Assembly (NCBI GenBank): GCA_964611645.1
Contig: CAZTAO010000003.1
Location: forward strand, 124,001-188,000
Direction of reading: 5' to 3'
Source: CAZTAO01 sp964611645
Lineage (GTDB): Bacteria > Armatimonadota > UBA5829
Length of the DNA: 64,000 nucleotides
Program-made: the position numbers and the translations under genes
Shown: piece after piece, positions 8,902 to 17,362 of the stretch
How positions within the stretch are numbered: the first letter of the stretch is position 1
Layout of the letters: each line of letters starts with the position of its first letter
The notes under the pieces: model-generated
What the model was told of the DNA's origin: nothing
The model's input: the letters and a program-made list of their open reading frames with translations, nothing else
Database searches by the model: none

Positions 8902-10439
8902 AGACAAGATACATTGCGCTGCTCCTGGCTGTGGCCTTTGCCTCAGCCGGATTCACATATACTGCCATGAAGCAGAAAGGGCCGTCCGAGCCGGCAAGCG
9001 CACACGCTCTGGAGACCACCGAACCCGGCCAGGGACAACTGGACATCGCCGGGCTTAAGATCGAGCCGGCGGTTGCGGGCGCGGGCTGGGAATCCATCGC
9101 TGTTACCGGGAAGGTAACGGTGCCGTCGGATCGGTTGGTGAAGATCAGCCCCAGGATTGAAGGTAAGGTGACGGTGGCTCGCGGAACAGTCGGCGACTAC
9201 GTCAGCCGGGGCCAGGTTCTCGCCGTGATCTCCAGTGTCGAGTTGGCTGAAGCTAGAGCCGGCTACCGTCACGCAGTCGCCCGTCTATCCGCTTCGCGAA
9301 AGAACTACGAGCAGGAAGCGCAGATCGCGAAGCTCGGGGCAACGAGTGCGCGCCCAGTCGAGGAAGCCCGTGCGGAGAGTCTGGTTTCGCAGGGAGAGGT
9401 TTCCGACGCCAAGAGCGAACTAGCGCAGGCAAAGAGCGAAGTCGTCCGGGCGGAAAGCGAACTCGCGCAGTGCAAGTCTCGGCTCGATCGCGCAAAGGAA
9501 CTCTACGCCGACAAGATCGTCTCCAGGCAGGATGTCGAGACCGCCGAGGCCGAGTACAGACGGGATTCCGCGGCAGTCGATGCGGCGAATTCCAAGGTTG
9601 CCCAGGCGCAGAACCGAATTCAGAAAGCCGAAGCCAAACTGGATATCTCCAAGCAGTATCTGTCGAGAGAGGAGCGGGTCCGCAAGAGCCGGGTGTTGGA
9701 TCTGCGCGCCCTTCAGGGTGCAAAGGCGGAGATCACTTCCGCTCAGATCGAGCTGCGGTCGGCGTCGGACAGAATCCGCGTGCTCGGAGCATCTCCCGCA
9801 GCGTCCGGTGACACGCTGAGCGTTGTGTCCCCCATCAGCGGGCGCATAATCACGCGACACACCAATGTGGGCGAGATGGCAAGCCCGTCAGATGCCCTCT
9901 TCACGGTGGCTGACCTCTCCCAGGTATGGGTCGAGGCGGACGTCTATGAGAAGGACCTTGCCAGGGTGAGCAAAGGGCAATCGGCGGAGATACAGGTGGA
10001 TACGTACCCCGGCAAGACATTCTCCGGCAGAGTCGACTCCATCAGCGACATGCTGAGCGCGGAGTCCAGAACCGCCAAGGTCAGGTGCGTTGTACCCAAT
10101 ACCCAGAGTCTGCTGCGCGGGGAGATGTTTGCCAGGGTGAACCTGCTGACATCGAAGCGGGGGCAGGCTGTGCTTGTGGCAAAGGACGCCGTGTTGGACG
10201 ATGCCGGGGGCAAGATTGTCTTCACGCCGTGTATGGAGTGTCCCGAAGACCAGAAAGCAGGAACCAACGCCTGCGGCGCGTATGACAAGCTCACGGTGAA
10301 GACGGGCTCCGTGCGCGCGAACCAGATCGAGATACTCAGCGGCGTCGAGCCCGGGACTCTGGTGGTTACCACGGGCGCTTACCAGATCAAGACAGCCATG
10401 AGCTCCGGCAAACTCGAAGCCGGATGCACGGATCATTAG
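8898..10439 (+). CDS. RND efflux periplasmic adaptor (CusB/CzcB/HlyD family)
   Basis: 513 residues. The start is the ATG overlapping the previous stop, preceded by AGAGGTAAGGA; the first helix (YIALLLAVAFASAGFTY) is a signal or anchor. The order is as in membrane-fusion proteins: a first half-lipoyl strand (RIEGKVTVARGTVGDYVSRG), a long alpha-hairpin of about 190 residues rich in Ala, Glu and Lys, a second half-lipoyl (SPISGRIITRHTNVGEMAS), then beta-barrel and membrane-proximal domains. The C-terminal part contains an unusual loop with three cysteines (about 445, 448 and 459). It links the RND pump to the TolC-like channel. The metal specificity is not established by the sequence. Confidence 0.85.
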   Translation: MKTRYIALLLAVAFASAGFTYTAMKQKGPSEPASAHALETTEPGQGQLDIAGLKIEPAVAGAGWESIAVTGKVTVPSDRLVKISPRIEGKVTVARGTVGDYVSRGQVLAVISSVELAEARAGYRHAVARLSASRKNYEQEAQIAKLGATSARPVEEARAESLVSQGEVSDAKSELAQAKSEVVRAESELAQCKSRLDRAKELYADKIVSRQDVETAEAEYRRDSAAVDAANSKVAQAQNRIQKAEAKLDISKQYLSREERVRKSRVLDLRALQGAKAEITSAQIELRSASDRIRVLGASPAASGDTLSVVSPISGRIITRHTNVGEMASPSDALFTVADLSQVWVEADVYEKDLARVSKGQSAEIQVDTYPGKTFSGRVDSISDMLSAESRTAKVRCVVPNTQSLLRGEMFARVNLLTSKRGQAVLVAKDAVLDDAGGKIVFTPCMECPEDQKAGTNACGAYDKLTVKTGSVRANQIEILSGVEPGTLVVTTGAYQIKTAMSSGKLEAGCTDH

Positions 10440-10448
10440 GAGTAAAGT

Positions 10449-13400
10449 ATGGAGACATCTCACGGCAGTTTGATAGACAGGATCATACACTCCTCTTTCC
10501 GGAACAAGGCTGTGGTTATGATGCTTGTCGGCCTGGCGCTGGTATTTGGCGTGGTGGCTTACGAGCAAATGCCGCGCAACGTCTATCCGGAGATCACCAT
10601 TCCGGTATTCACCATAGTCACCGAAAACGAAGCGATGGCCCCGGAAGAGATCGAGACTATGCTCACCCGGCCAATGGAGGCCGCAATGAACGGTCTTCCC
10701 GGTGTGCGGCGGATTCGGTCTCAGACTACGCAGGGCCTGTCAACGGTGGTGGTGGAGTTCGACATCCAGACCGAGTTCTGGCGGGCGAGGCAGTTTGTCA
10801 CAGAACGGATGAGCCAGGTTGCATCCCAACTCCCATCGGGGACGGAACCTCCCAACCTCAGCAGTGCAACTACCCGACTGGCCGAGGTCTATGAACTCGC
10901 CATCGAAGGGGACCTGCCGCTCACCGAGTTGCGGGAGATTGCGGAATGGCAGGTGCGCTTGGGCCTGCTTACCGTGCCTGGTGTCGCCGAAGTCCTTAAC
11001 ACCGGCGGGCGGATGCGGCAGTATCGGGTCACCATAGACCCCGCGAAGCTGCGCTCCCACAGGGTGAAACTTGCCGAGGTGGAGGAAGCCCTGAAGAGCG
11101 GTAATGAGAATGCCGCCGGAGGGTTCATAAGCACGGGGCCGACCGAGTACACCGTGCGCGGGATCGGAAGGCTCACCTCGGTCGAGGACATCAGCGAAAC
11201 CGTTGTAACCGAACACGGCGGGGTGCCGCTTTTCATAAGAGATATCGCCACGGTGGAGGATGGCACGGCTATCCGCAGAGGCGTTGCCAGCAAGAACGGC
11301 AAGGAGACCGTGGTCGCCCTGGTCATCAAACAGGCGAATGCGGACACCGTGAAAGTAGTCGAGGGGATCGAGAAGGCAATAGAGGATATGCGGACCACAT
11401 TGCCAAAGGGCGTTCGCCTGTCGCCTTATTACGACCAAACCCACCTGATCGCTCACTCGCTATCGAGCGTGACCCGAGCGATCCTTATTGGGTCGGTGCT
11501 GGTTATCCTCGTGTTGCTGGTGTTCCTCGGGCACTTCCGCAGCACTCTGATAGTCGCCGCGTCTCTGCCGCTTTCGGTGATAATAGCTGGGCTTCTGATG
11601 AGGCAGCTTGGGGTCGGCCTGAATACGATGTCCCTGGGTGGGCTCGCAATTGCTGTCGGGATCATGGTCGATGCCTCCATTATAATGGTGGAGAACGTCT
11701 ACCATCGGTTCCACAAAAGCCGGGGGAATCTGGATGATCCGAGTATCAAAGAAGCCGTCGCCCACAAGGCCGCCATCGAGGTCGGGCGACCGATAGCGTT
11801 CGCCACTCTTATCATTATAGCGGTGTTCCTGCCGCTGTACCTGATGGGTGGGATTGAGGGGCTGTTGTTCAGGCCGCTTGCGGTGACTGTCGCCGCCGCG
11901 ATGCTGGTCGCCCTTGCCCTTTCGCTCACGTTCACGCCGGTGCTTGCCACGCGCTTCCTGCACCCCAAGGACGGCGATGATCCTGAGGGAGAAGTGAAGT
12001 TTGTGAAGTGGATCAAGCGGGGGTACGTGCCTGCGTTAGAGTATGCGCTGCATCACAGGTGGCTGGTGATCGCGGTGGCGTTCGGGCTTCTGATACCGAC
12101 CGCATTCGGGCTCACGGCCGTTGGCAAGGACTTCATGCCAAAGCTCGACGAGGGCGCGTGGTTTGTGTCGACAGTTACCCCTCCGGAGACCTCACTTGAG
12201 GAGAACAGCCGGATCACGGGCCAGATCGAGCAGATACTGATGAAGAGCCCGGATGTGGTGGATGTCATACGCAGGAACGGCAGGTCGGAGAGGGCCATTG
12301 GCTGCGTGCTTCCGGTGAACTCGGGCGAGATGATGGTGAACCTTAAGCCGAAAGACAAGCTGTCGAAGCCGGCTGCGGAACTGATGGCGGACGTTCGAGA
12401 GCAGATAGAGCGGATACCCGGTGTCGCGGTGGCATTCACCCAACCGCTTCAAAACAAGATAGACGAGAGCATGGAAGGCACCCCGGCTCCCCTGCAGGTG
12501 AAGCTGTTCGGACCGGACATACAGACGCTGGCCCGGATCGGCGCGCAGATAGAAGCAGTCGTGCGGGGCACGCGCGGCGTTGCGGACGTAAAGATGGACC
12601 AGGCGTCGGGGATCCCGCAGGTGCAGGTTCAGATAGACCGCCAAGCCGCCGCGCGCTATGGGGTATCCGTCAGCGCAATCTCCGAGATAGTGCGGCTGGC
12701 CATTGGAGGCGAGGAGCTTACCCATGTCTGGAAAGACCAGCGCAGCTACGGGGTATTTGCGAGGTTTCCGGACCATCTTCGCGGGGATATCGAGTCGCTC
12801 AAGAACCTGATGGTGGATACTCCCAGCGGCTCGCAGGTGCCACTGTCCCAAGTCGCGAGCGTGTCCCTCTCGCAAGGCCCGAACGTGATCTGGCGAGAGG
12901 CTATGAACCGCCGCATCAGCGTGGACGCAAACATCCAGGGCAGAGACCTCGGGGGAGTGGTCGCGGATATCAAGAAAGGCCTCAAGGATGTGGAACTCCC
13001 GTCCGATTACTATGTGGTCTTCGGGGGCCAGTTCCAGAACCAGCAGAGGGCGATGGCGTCGCTGATGCTTGCCACGGGAGTTGCCCTGGCGATCGTCTTC
13101 ATGCTGCTGTTTCTTGCGCTGCGTTCGGCTTCTCACGCGGCGATAATCCTGGCCACCGTGCCGAGCGCATTCATAGGGGGAGTGGCGTCGCTGTTGATCG
13201 CAGGCGAAAGCCTTAACGTCTCCTCGGCGGTGGGCTTTATAGCCTTGTTTGGTATAGCAGTTCAGAACAGCCTGGTGCTGCTTACTCAGACCGGCGACTT
13301 TATCAAAGAGGGCCACACCAGAGAACAGGCGATAAGGCTGGCAAGCGTGCAGCGGCTCCGTCCGAAACTGATGACAGCTTCATGCGCCGCGCTGGGGCTG

Positions 13401-13634
13401 CTGCCGATCCTCCTGAGCCGAGGAGTGGGGGCGGAGATAGAGAAGCCGCTTGCGATCGTGATGGTGGGCGGTCTGGTGACATCGACTCTCTTCACCCTGC
13501 TCGTCCTTCCGGCGGTCTATCTTGCCCTGGAGAATGGGAAGCACACGTTCTCTGCCTACCGGGCCGAACGCGCGGGTGGGAATGGGCATGAGGATTTGGC
13601 GACAGTTGCGGAGACAGTCGGCATCTCCACGTAG
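10449..13634 (+). CDS. Heavy-metal efflux RND permease (CusA/CzcA family)
   Basis: 1061 residues, typical for RND pumps, with two sets of six membrane helices each split by a large periplasmic loop. The central helix-4 motif VGIMVDASIIMVEN has the conserved Asp and Glu of proton relay. At the position where CzcA has DFG this protein has AVG, as in monovalent-cation pumps of CusA type, so Cu/Ag is a better guess than Zn/Co/Cd; that is inference from one motif. It starts 9 bases after the adaptor stop with a TTAGGAGTAAAGT ribosome site. It works with the two upstream products to expel metal ions from periplasm or cytoplasm across the outer membrane. Confidence 0.85.
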   Translation: METSHGSLIDRIIHSSFRNKAVVMMLVGLALVFGVVAYEQMPRNVYPEITIPVFTIVTENEAMAPEEIETMLTRPMEAAMNGLPGVRRIRSQTTQGLSTVVVEFDIQTEFWRARQFVTERMSQVASQLPSGTEPPNLSSATTRLAEVYELAIEGDLPLTELREIAEWQVRLGLLTVPGVAEVLNTGGRMRQYRVTIDPAKLRSHRVKLAEVEEALKSGNENAAGGFISTGPTEYTVRGIGRLTSVEDISETVVTEHGGVPLFIRDIATVEDGTAIRRGVASKNGKETVVALVIKQANADTVKVVEGIEKAIEDMRTTLPKGVRLSPYYDQTHLIAHSLSSVTRAILIGSVLVILVLLVFLGHFRSTLIVAASLPLSVIIAGLLMRQLGVGLNTMSLGGLAIAVGIMVDASIIMVENVYHRFHKSRGNLDDPSIKEAVAHKAAIEVGRPIAFATLIIIAVFLPLYLMGGIEGLLFRPLAVTVAAAMLVALALSLTFTPVLATRFLHPKDGDDPEGEVKFVKWIKRGYVPALEYALHHRWLVIAVAFGLLIPTAFGLTAVGKDFMPKLDEGAWFVSTVTPPETSLEENSRITGQIEQILMKSPDVVDVIRRNGRSERAIGCVLPVNSGEMMVNLKPKDKLSKPAAELMADVREQIERIPGVAVAFTQPLQNKIDESMEGTPAPLQVKLFGPDIQTLARIGAQIEAVVRGTRGVADVKMDQASGIPQVQVQIDRQAAARYGVSVSAISEIVRLAIGGEELTHVWKDQRSYGVFARFPDHLRGDIESLKNLMVDTPSGSQVPLSQVASVSLSQGPNVIWREAMNRRISVDANIQGRDLGGVVADIKKGLKDVELPSDYYVVFGGQFQNQQRAMASLMLATGVALAIVFMLLFLALRSASHAAIILATVPSAFIGGVASLLIAGESLNVSSAVGFIALFGIAVQNSLVLLTQTGDFIKEGHTREQAIRLASVQRLRPKLMTASCAALGLLPILLSRGVGAEIEKPLAIVMVGGLVTSTLFTLLVLPAVYLALENGKHTFSAYRAERAGGNGHEDLATVAETVGIST

Positions 13635-13676
13635 CGACAACGAGTGACCGTGGGTGTTCAGTGTTCGTGAGAAACT

Positions 13677-13703
13677 CCCTCTCCCCGGCCTCCGGGGAGA
13701 GGG
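13677..13703. repeat. Dispersed CCCTCTCCCC palindrome
   Basis: A perfect 12-base inverted repeat, CCCTCTCCCCGG / CCGGGGAGAGGG, with a 3-base loop. It is followed by the family tail GGTTGG...GGGTGAGGGGA (to about 13749), which encloses a second small palindrome GCAACTAAGTTGC. It lies just after the RND pump gene and could end that transcript, but no T-tract follows. Confidence 0.6.
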
Positions 13704-13879
13704 TTGGACCTTTCGCAACTAAGTTGCTTTCGGTCGACGGGTGAGGGGAAGAGATAATGCTTGCGCGATGGTACTCATTACGACTGAACAGGTACAGTCG
13801 CCCAACAATGGCGCGTTTGCGACCCGATATGATATACTCCAAACGAACTTCGACTTGCCAGTGGGAAAGGGTCATCAAA

Positions 13880-14905
13880 ATGGACGAACTCAAACCTAGA
13901 AGCGTTGAGCCGGACAAAGAAGCAGGGCAGGAGGAGATCGAGTGGGATTTCGGTATTCCGCTGTTGACGAACCCGTTCATTCTCCTGGACTTTGCCAAAG
14001 TGCTCACGATCACGTTTGCCATACTTTCCGCGATCTTTATGCTGATCGGCATAGTCCAGGGCGTGGACGAGTTCAGGGATATGCTGGCTCTGATCCCGAT
14101 GTTTGCGATTTGCGTTCTGGTAGTGGGCGTGATAATGGCATTGGTGATGCTGGTGGGATATGGAAACCGTTTCCCGTGCAGATTTGCCGTGGACCGCGCG
14201 GGGGTCAGATACGAAGTCACACCGGGACAGAAGAAGATGAATACGGCGATAATCATAATCGGAGCGCTCACAGGCAGGCCCGGAGTTGCCGGGTCGGGTT
14301 TCCTTGCCAAGGCGCAGGAGAGTGGTTCGTTTGCCTGGTCTGATGTTCACGAGGTCGACCTGTTTCCCCGGCGTCGGGTTGTGTGCATCCGCAATTCATG
14401 GCGGACTCTGCTGCGGGTGTATTGCACTCCCGAGAACTATGATGCCGTAGCGGCAATGGCTATGGACGGGGTGGCGCGCACTGCGCACGCGCGCAGCGAG
14501 CAAGTCGCCCACGGGCGCGAGGCCCGGTCGGTTGTTCTGAAGCGTTTGGCGTGGTGGCCGGTGATTGGGGTATTCACCATACTCGCGACAGCCCAGCCGC
14601 TGCTCAACGAAGAGTATCAGATGGTCTTGGTGACTGCTGCGGCCCTGGCGTTGGGCGCTCTCTTTGCCGGCGTGGCGCGGCGGATGATGGGAATAGTCGG
14701 CCTCCTGGCCTGTATTGTCGTGGTTATCATTGTCGTCACAAATGGGCTGAATGTGACCAGCTACGGCGGCGGACTCATTCAGTGGAACGGTTTCCGCACC
14801 GCGACAGACACCCAAGACCTGCCATTCTTCCTGACCGGATGCATCGGAGTGCTCGGGCTTCTTGCCCTATCCGTGCGAGACATAGTCACAGGCAAGCTCC
14901 GATAA
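13880..14905 (+). CDS. Integral membrane protein of unknown function
   Basis: 341 residues; I chose the ATG at 13880 because GGGAAAGGG lies just upstream, rather than an earlier in-frame ATG at 13757. Two hydrophobic segments (about 35-60 and 70-95) are followed by a soluble part with the stretch SFAWSDVHEVDLFPRRR (about 150-170), then about four more hydrophobic segments (WWPVIGVFTILATAQ, VLVTAAALALGALFA, GLLACIVVVIIVV and a last one before the C-terminus). The soluble strand pattern loosely recalls the PH-like domains in membrane proteins such as the broken gene at 6060-7091. No catalytic motif seen. Confidence 0.6.
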   Translation: MDELKPRSVEPDKEAGQEEIEWDFGIPLLTNPFILLDFAKVLTITFAILSAIFMLIGIVQGVDEFRDMLALIPMFAICVLVVGVIMALVMLVGYGNRFPCRFAVDRAGVRYEVTPGQKKMNTAIIIIGALTGRPGVAGSGFLAKAQESGSFAWSDVHEVDLFPRRRVVCIRNSWRTLLRVYCTPENYDAVAAMAMDGVARTAHARSEQVAHGREARSVVLKRLAWWPVIGVFTILATAQPLLNEEYQMVLVTAAALALGALFAGVARRMMGIVGLLACIVVVIIVVTNGLNVTSYGGGLIQWNGFRTATDTQDLPFFLTGCIGVLGLLALSVRDIVTGKLR

Positions 14906-14939
14906 TCTGCTGGTTGACTGGAACATCACTCTCAAGCCG
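14895..14939 (+). pseudogene. Short remnant of an RCC1-associated beta domain
   Basis: Read from 14895 the DNA encodes SSDNLLVDWNITLKP. The last beta domain of the RCC1 protein at 2457-5930 contains SGSDNLIVDWKITLKP, a near match. The fragment has no start of its own, overlaps the 3' end of the membrane-protein gene in another frame and soon runs into unrelated sequence. I read it as the leftover of a deleted or recombined relative. Confidence 0.45.
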
Positions 14940-14955
14940 GTTACGCGTAGTCAGC

Positions 14956-17124
14956 TCAGGGAGCAGCCAGGAGACGGTATCGTTCCGCCAGCGGGGCCAG
15001 GTCCTGCCGTTGGGCCGGGGGCGTGTCCTTGCGGCTGTCCATATAGGCCGCCTTTCCACTGATGAACTCCTCCACTGTCCTGGGCGGACGCCCTGTCCGT
15101 TGCCGTACGTCACCTTCCACCGCCAGGAAATCGGCCAGTGCCCTGTCCGGTGTACCGTAGCCGGTGCGTTGGTAGTGATCCAAGAGGGCCGTTGCGATCA
15201 CGCCTTCGACTTGGCCGCCGCCGCCATCGGGCGGCTGTAGGTTGGCGACATCGGTGGCTTGGGCAGGTAACAGGTCGGTAGTGCGCGGGGCGCGAAATGC
15301 GCGAGCCAGTTCCTGGGCAAGGAAGTGCGCGCGGGCCTCATCCCAGGCGGTCTCGCGATATTGCGCCCGTCCCCATAGCTCGTGCGCGCCGCCGACTCGA
15401 CCCTCCACACCTGGGTCTGGGGCGAGCACTGCGGCAATGTGGTGCGACCACTCGTGGAGCAGTGTCTCGCTCGGGCCGTCGTCGGTGGGGTCGTAGCTCT
15501 GCTCGAGCTGAATCACGCCGTCAAGGTAGCGCGCGCCGGATTCGGTGACGAAATTGACCCGGACGTTGGCAAGGTCGCTGGCGCGCTCCACTCCTACGAT
15601 GGGCATGAACAAGGCAATCAGCCTCTCTCGCATACGCTGAATGCGCCAGGCCAGATCGTTCACGTCCAGTTGGACCGAGACCGGCTCACCGGCATCCGGC
15701 GCCGGCACAAAAGCAGCGTCGCGCCTGCCCTTTTCAACTCGGTCAAACGCCACGATGTTCAGGTTCTCAATCTGCCAGACATCGCGCGGCGGGATGAGCA
15801 TGCGCAGTTCCCCGATGGCCTGAAACGCTTCCGGCTCCGCCTGCAGAACGGCCTTCTGCCTGGCGTTCTTGATCATAACCGGCAGGCTTGCCGGCGCCGA
15901 TTCCATCGTCACGCTGTTCCACTGGCTGACGTTAACGTCTGCTACACAGAGAGGCAGAGCAATATCGTCAGCGCCCTCGAAGCTGGTGGCCGGTTTCAGT
16001 ATCACGGTGCGGTCGGTGGGCCAGATTGCGGGGCAGCCCGCGCGCAGTAGTGAGGGGTAGCGCACGCCGCCCACGTGGTAGACGGTTGCCTCGTTCGCCT
16101 GGACCGCCACGACTTTCACGCGCAATGGCGATGTTGGGTCGCGGAGTGGAATGGTGATGGTTGTCTCTCCGGTGGCGCCAGTGTTGCCGGTCAGCTTGCG
16201 TCCGTCCGGCATTTGCACCGTGCAGCGGGCCTGCTCCACGGGACCGGTTCCCATCGAAGTCAGGGCGTTCACGGCGAGGCGAATAGTGGCCTCGGTGGGA
16301 ATCTCAGGCGGGCCGGGCTTGAGCCCTGCGAAGGCGGCGCTGTTCCAGCGGAGGCTGTTGAGCATCGTCATCATGGCCTGCTTGGCCTGCTGCCGGTAGG
16401 GGCCGATCTTCTGTATCGCGAGGGGCAAGGCATCGGGGTCCTCGAGTATTATGCGGTTAAGATTCCCCTCACCGTAGGCAGCCCAGTTGGCCCGCAGTTC
16501 CACGGCCAGGGCGCGAGCGTTCGGCCCGCGGCAAAGAATGTACTGCTGGTCGTAGCTTGACCAGGAGATCCCGGGCACCCCGGATATCTTCAGGCCCGCC
16601 GCCGAGAAACTCGCGGACTGCGGTTTAGTTCCCCGGTCAATACTCCCCACGTTGCCCGTCCCCGGCAGCGTGTTGAGTGGCTCTTTGCGCCACTCCTTCG
16701 TCACTGCCCCCGACCAGTGGCGCAGCCGAATTTCGAAATGCGCCACCAAGTCTACGGTGTCTCTGGCCAGAGTATGATCCCGGCCTTCCCCGTACTTCGA
16801 AGACACCAGCAGCGGTGATTTCAGCTTGATCTGGCGACGGTAACTGCCCTGCACTATGCCGATTATCGCGCCATAGTGTGGAGTAGAGCTCTTGCGAATC
16901 AGAGACACAACGGAGGGATCCACAAAGTTGTAGTTGACTATCCAGCCCGATCCGGAGGATTTTGGATTACCATCGCCCACCGGGATCAGCCCGTACACGC
17001 ATGGCGGATAGGTCTTGGGCGCGGCCACTTTGCCCGGCTTCTTCTTCGCGGCAGCGAACGTCGGCGCGGACAGCAAAACCACAAGCACGGTCACGAGCAG
17101 TAGGAATCCACTCAACAAGCGCAT
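14956..17124 (-). CDS. Secreted protein with HEXXH metallopeptidase motif
   Basis: 722 residues from the ATG at 17122-17124, preceded by a strong GGAGGTAAC ribosome site; an earlier in-frame ATG at 17169 would bury the signal peptide. Residues 1-27 (RLLSGFLLLVTVLVVLLSAP) form a signal peptide. The middle (about 270-400) looks like a beta-sandwich, Ig/carboxypeptidase-regulatory-like repeat. Around residue 557 is LLHEWSHHIAA, a zincin HEXXH motif, with a Glu-rich helix about 35 residues later (AWDEARAHFLAQELA) that could give the third zinc ligand. A secreted zinc peptidase is therefore likely, though the rest matches no family I recognise. It stands alone and is convergent with the membrane gene at 13880. 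Confidence 0.55.
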   Translation of the reverse strand: MRLLSGFLLLVTVLVVLLSAPTFAAAKKKPGKVAAPKTYPPCVYGLIPVGDGNPKSSGSGWIVNYNFVDPSVVSLIRKSSTPHYGAIIGIVQGSYRRQIKLKSPLLVSSKYGEGRDHTLARDTVDLVAHFEIRLRHWSGAVTKEWRKEPLNTLPGTGNVGSIDRGTKPQSASFSAAGLKISGVPGISWSSYDQQYILCRGPNARALAVELRANWAAYGEGNLNRIILEDPDALPLAIQKIGPYRQQAKQAMMTMLNSLRWNSAAFAGLKPGPPEIPTEATIRLAVNALTSMGTGPVEQARCTVQMPDGRKLTGNTGATGETTITIPLRDPTSPLRVKVVAVQANEATVYHVGGVRYPSLLRAGCPAIWPTDRTVILKPATSFEGADDIALPLCVADVNVSQWNSVTMESAPASLPVMIKNARQKAVLQAEPEAFQAIGELRMLIPPRDVWQIENLNIVAFDRVEKGRRDAAFVPAPDAGEPVSVQLDVNDLAWRIQRMRERLIALFMPIVGVERASDLANVRVNFVTESGARYLDGVIQLEQSYDPTDDGPSETLLHEWSHHIAAVLAPDPGVEGRVGGAHELWGRAQYRETAWDEARAHFLAQELARAFRAPRTTDLLPAQATDVANLQPPDGGGGQVEGVIATALLDHYQRTGYGTPDRALADFLAVEGDVRQRTGRPPRTVEEFISGKAAYMDSRKDTPPAQRQDLAPLAERYRLLAAP

Positions 17125-17286
17125 GATGTTACCTCCGAGGGTTCTGTCAGAACCAGGCTCTCGGCTCATTTCGGGTTGCCGGACCAGTCCATTCCCAGCA
17201 TCCTGACAACAGCCATCGCCGCAGGAGAATCATCATACCACGGCGGGTTCAATGAATGCCAACTCACTGAACAGTTACAAAAACCC

Positions 17287-17315
17287 TTGAACCTTCAGTC
17301 TCGGAACTGTATAAT
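17287..17315 (+). promoter_or_regulatory. Sigma70-type promoter of the aminotransferase gene
   Basis: TTGAAC (17287-17292), 17-base spacer, perfect TATAAT (17310-17315). The palindrome ACACGTGT (17324-17331) sits on the predicted start of transcription and could be a regulator site. Confidence 0.7.
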
Positions 17316-17362
17316 ATATTAGTCACACGTGTACCATATAGAATATTCCAAGGAGAACAGAG

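Noticed and set aside
12192..13316. Long open frame on the minus strand opposite the RND pump gene
   Set aside because: It is the mirror of a GC-rich coding region, has no ribosome site or recognisable domain, and its residue composition (Arg/His/Leu) is typical of antisense shadows.
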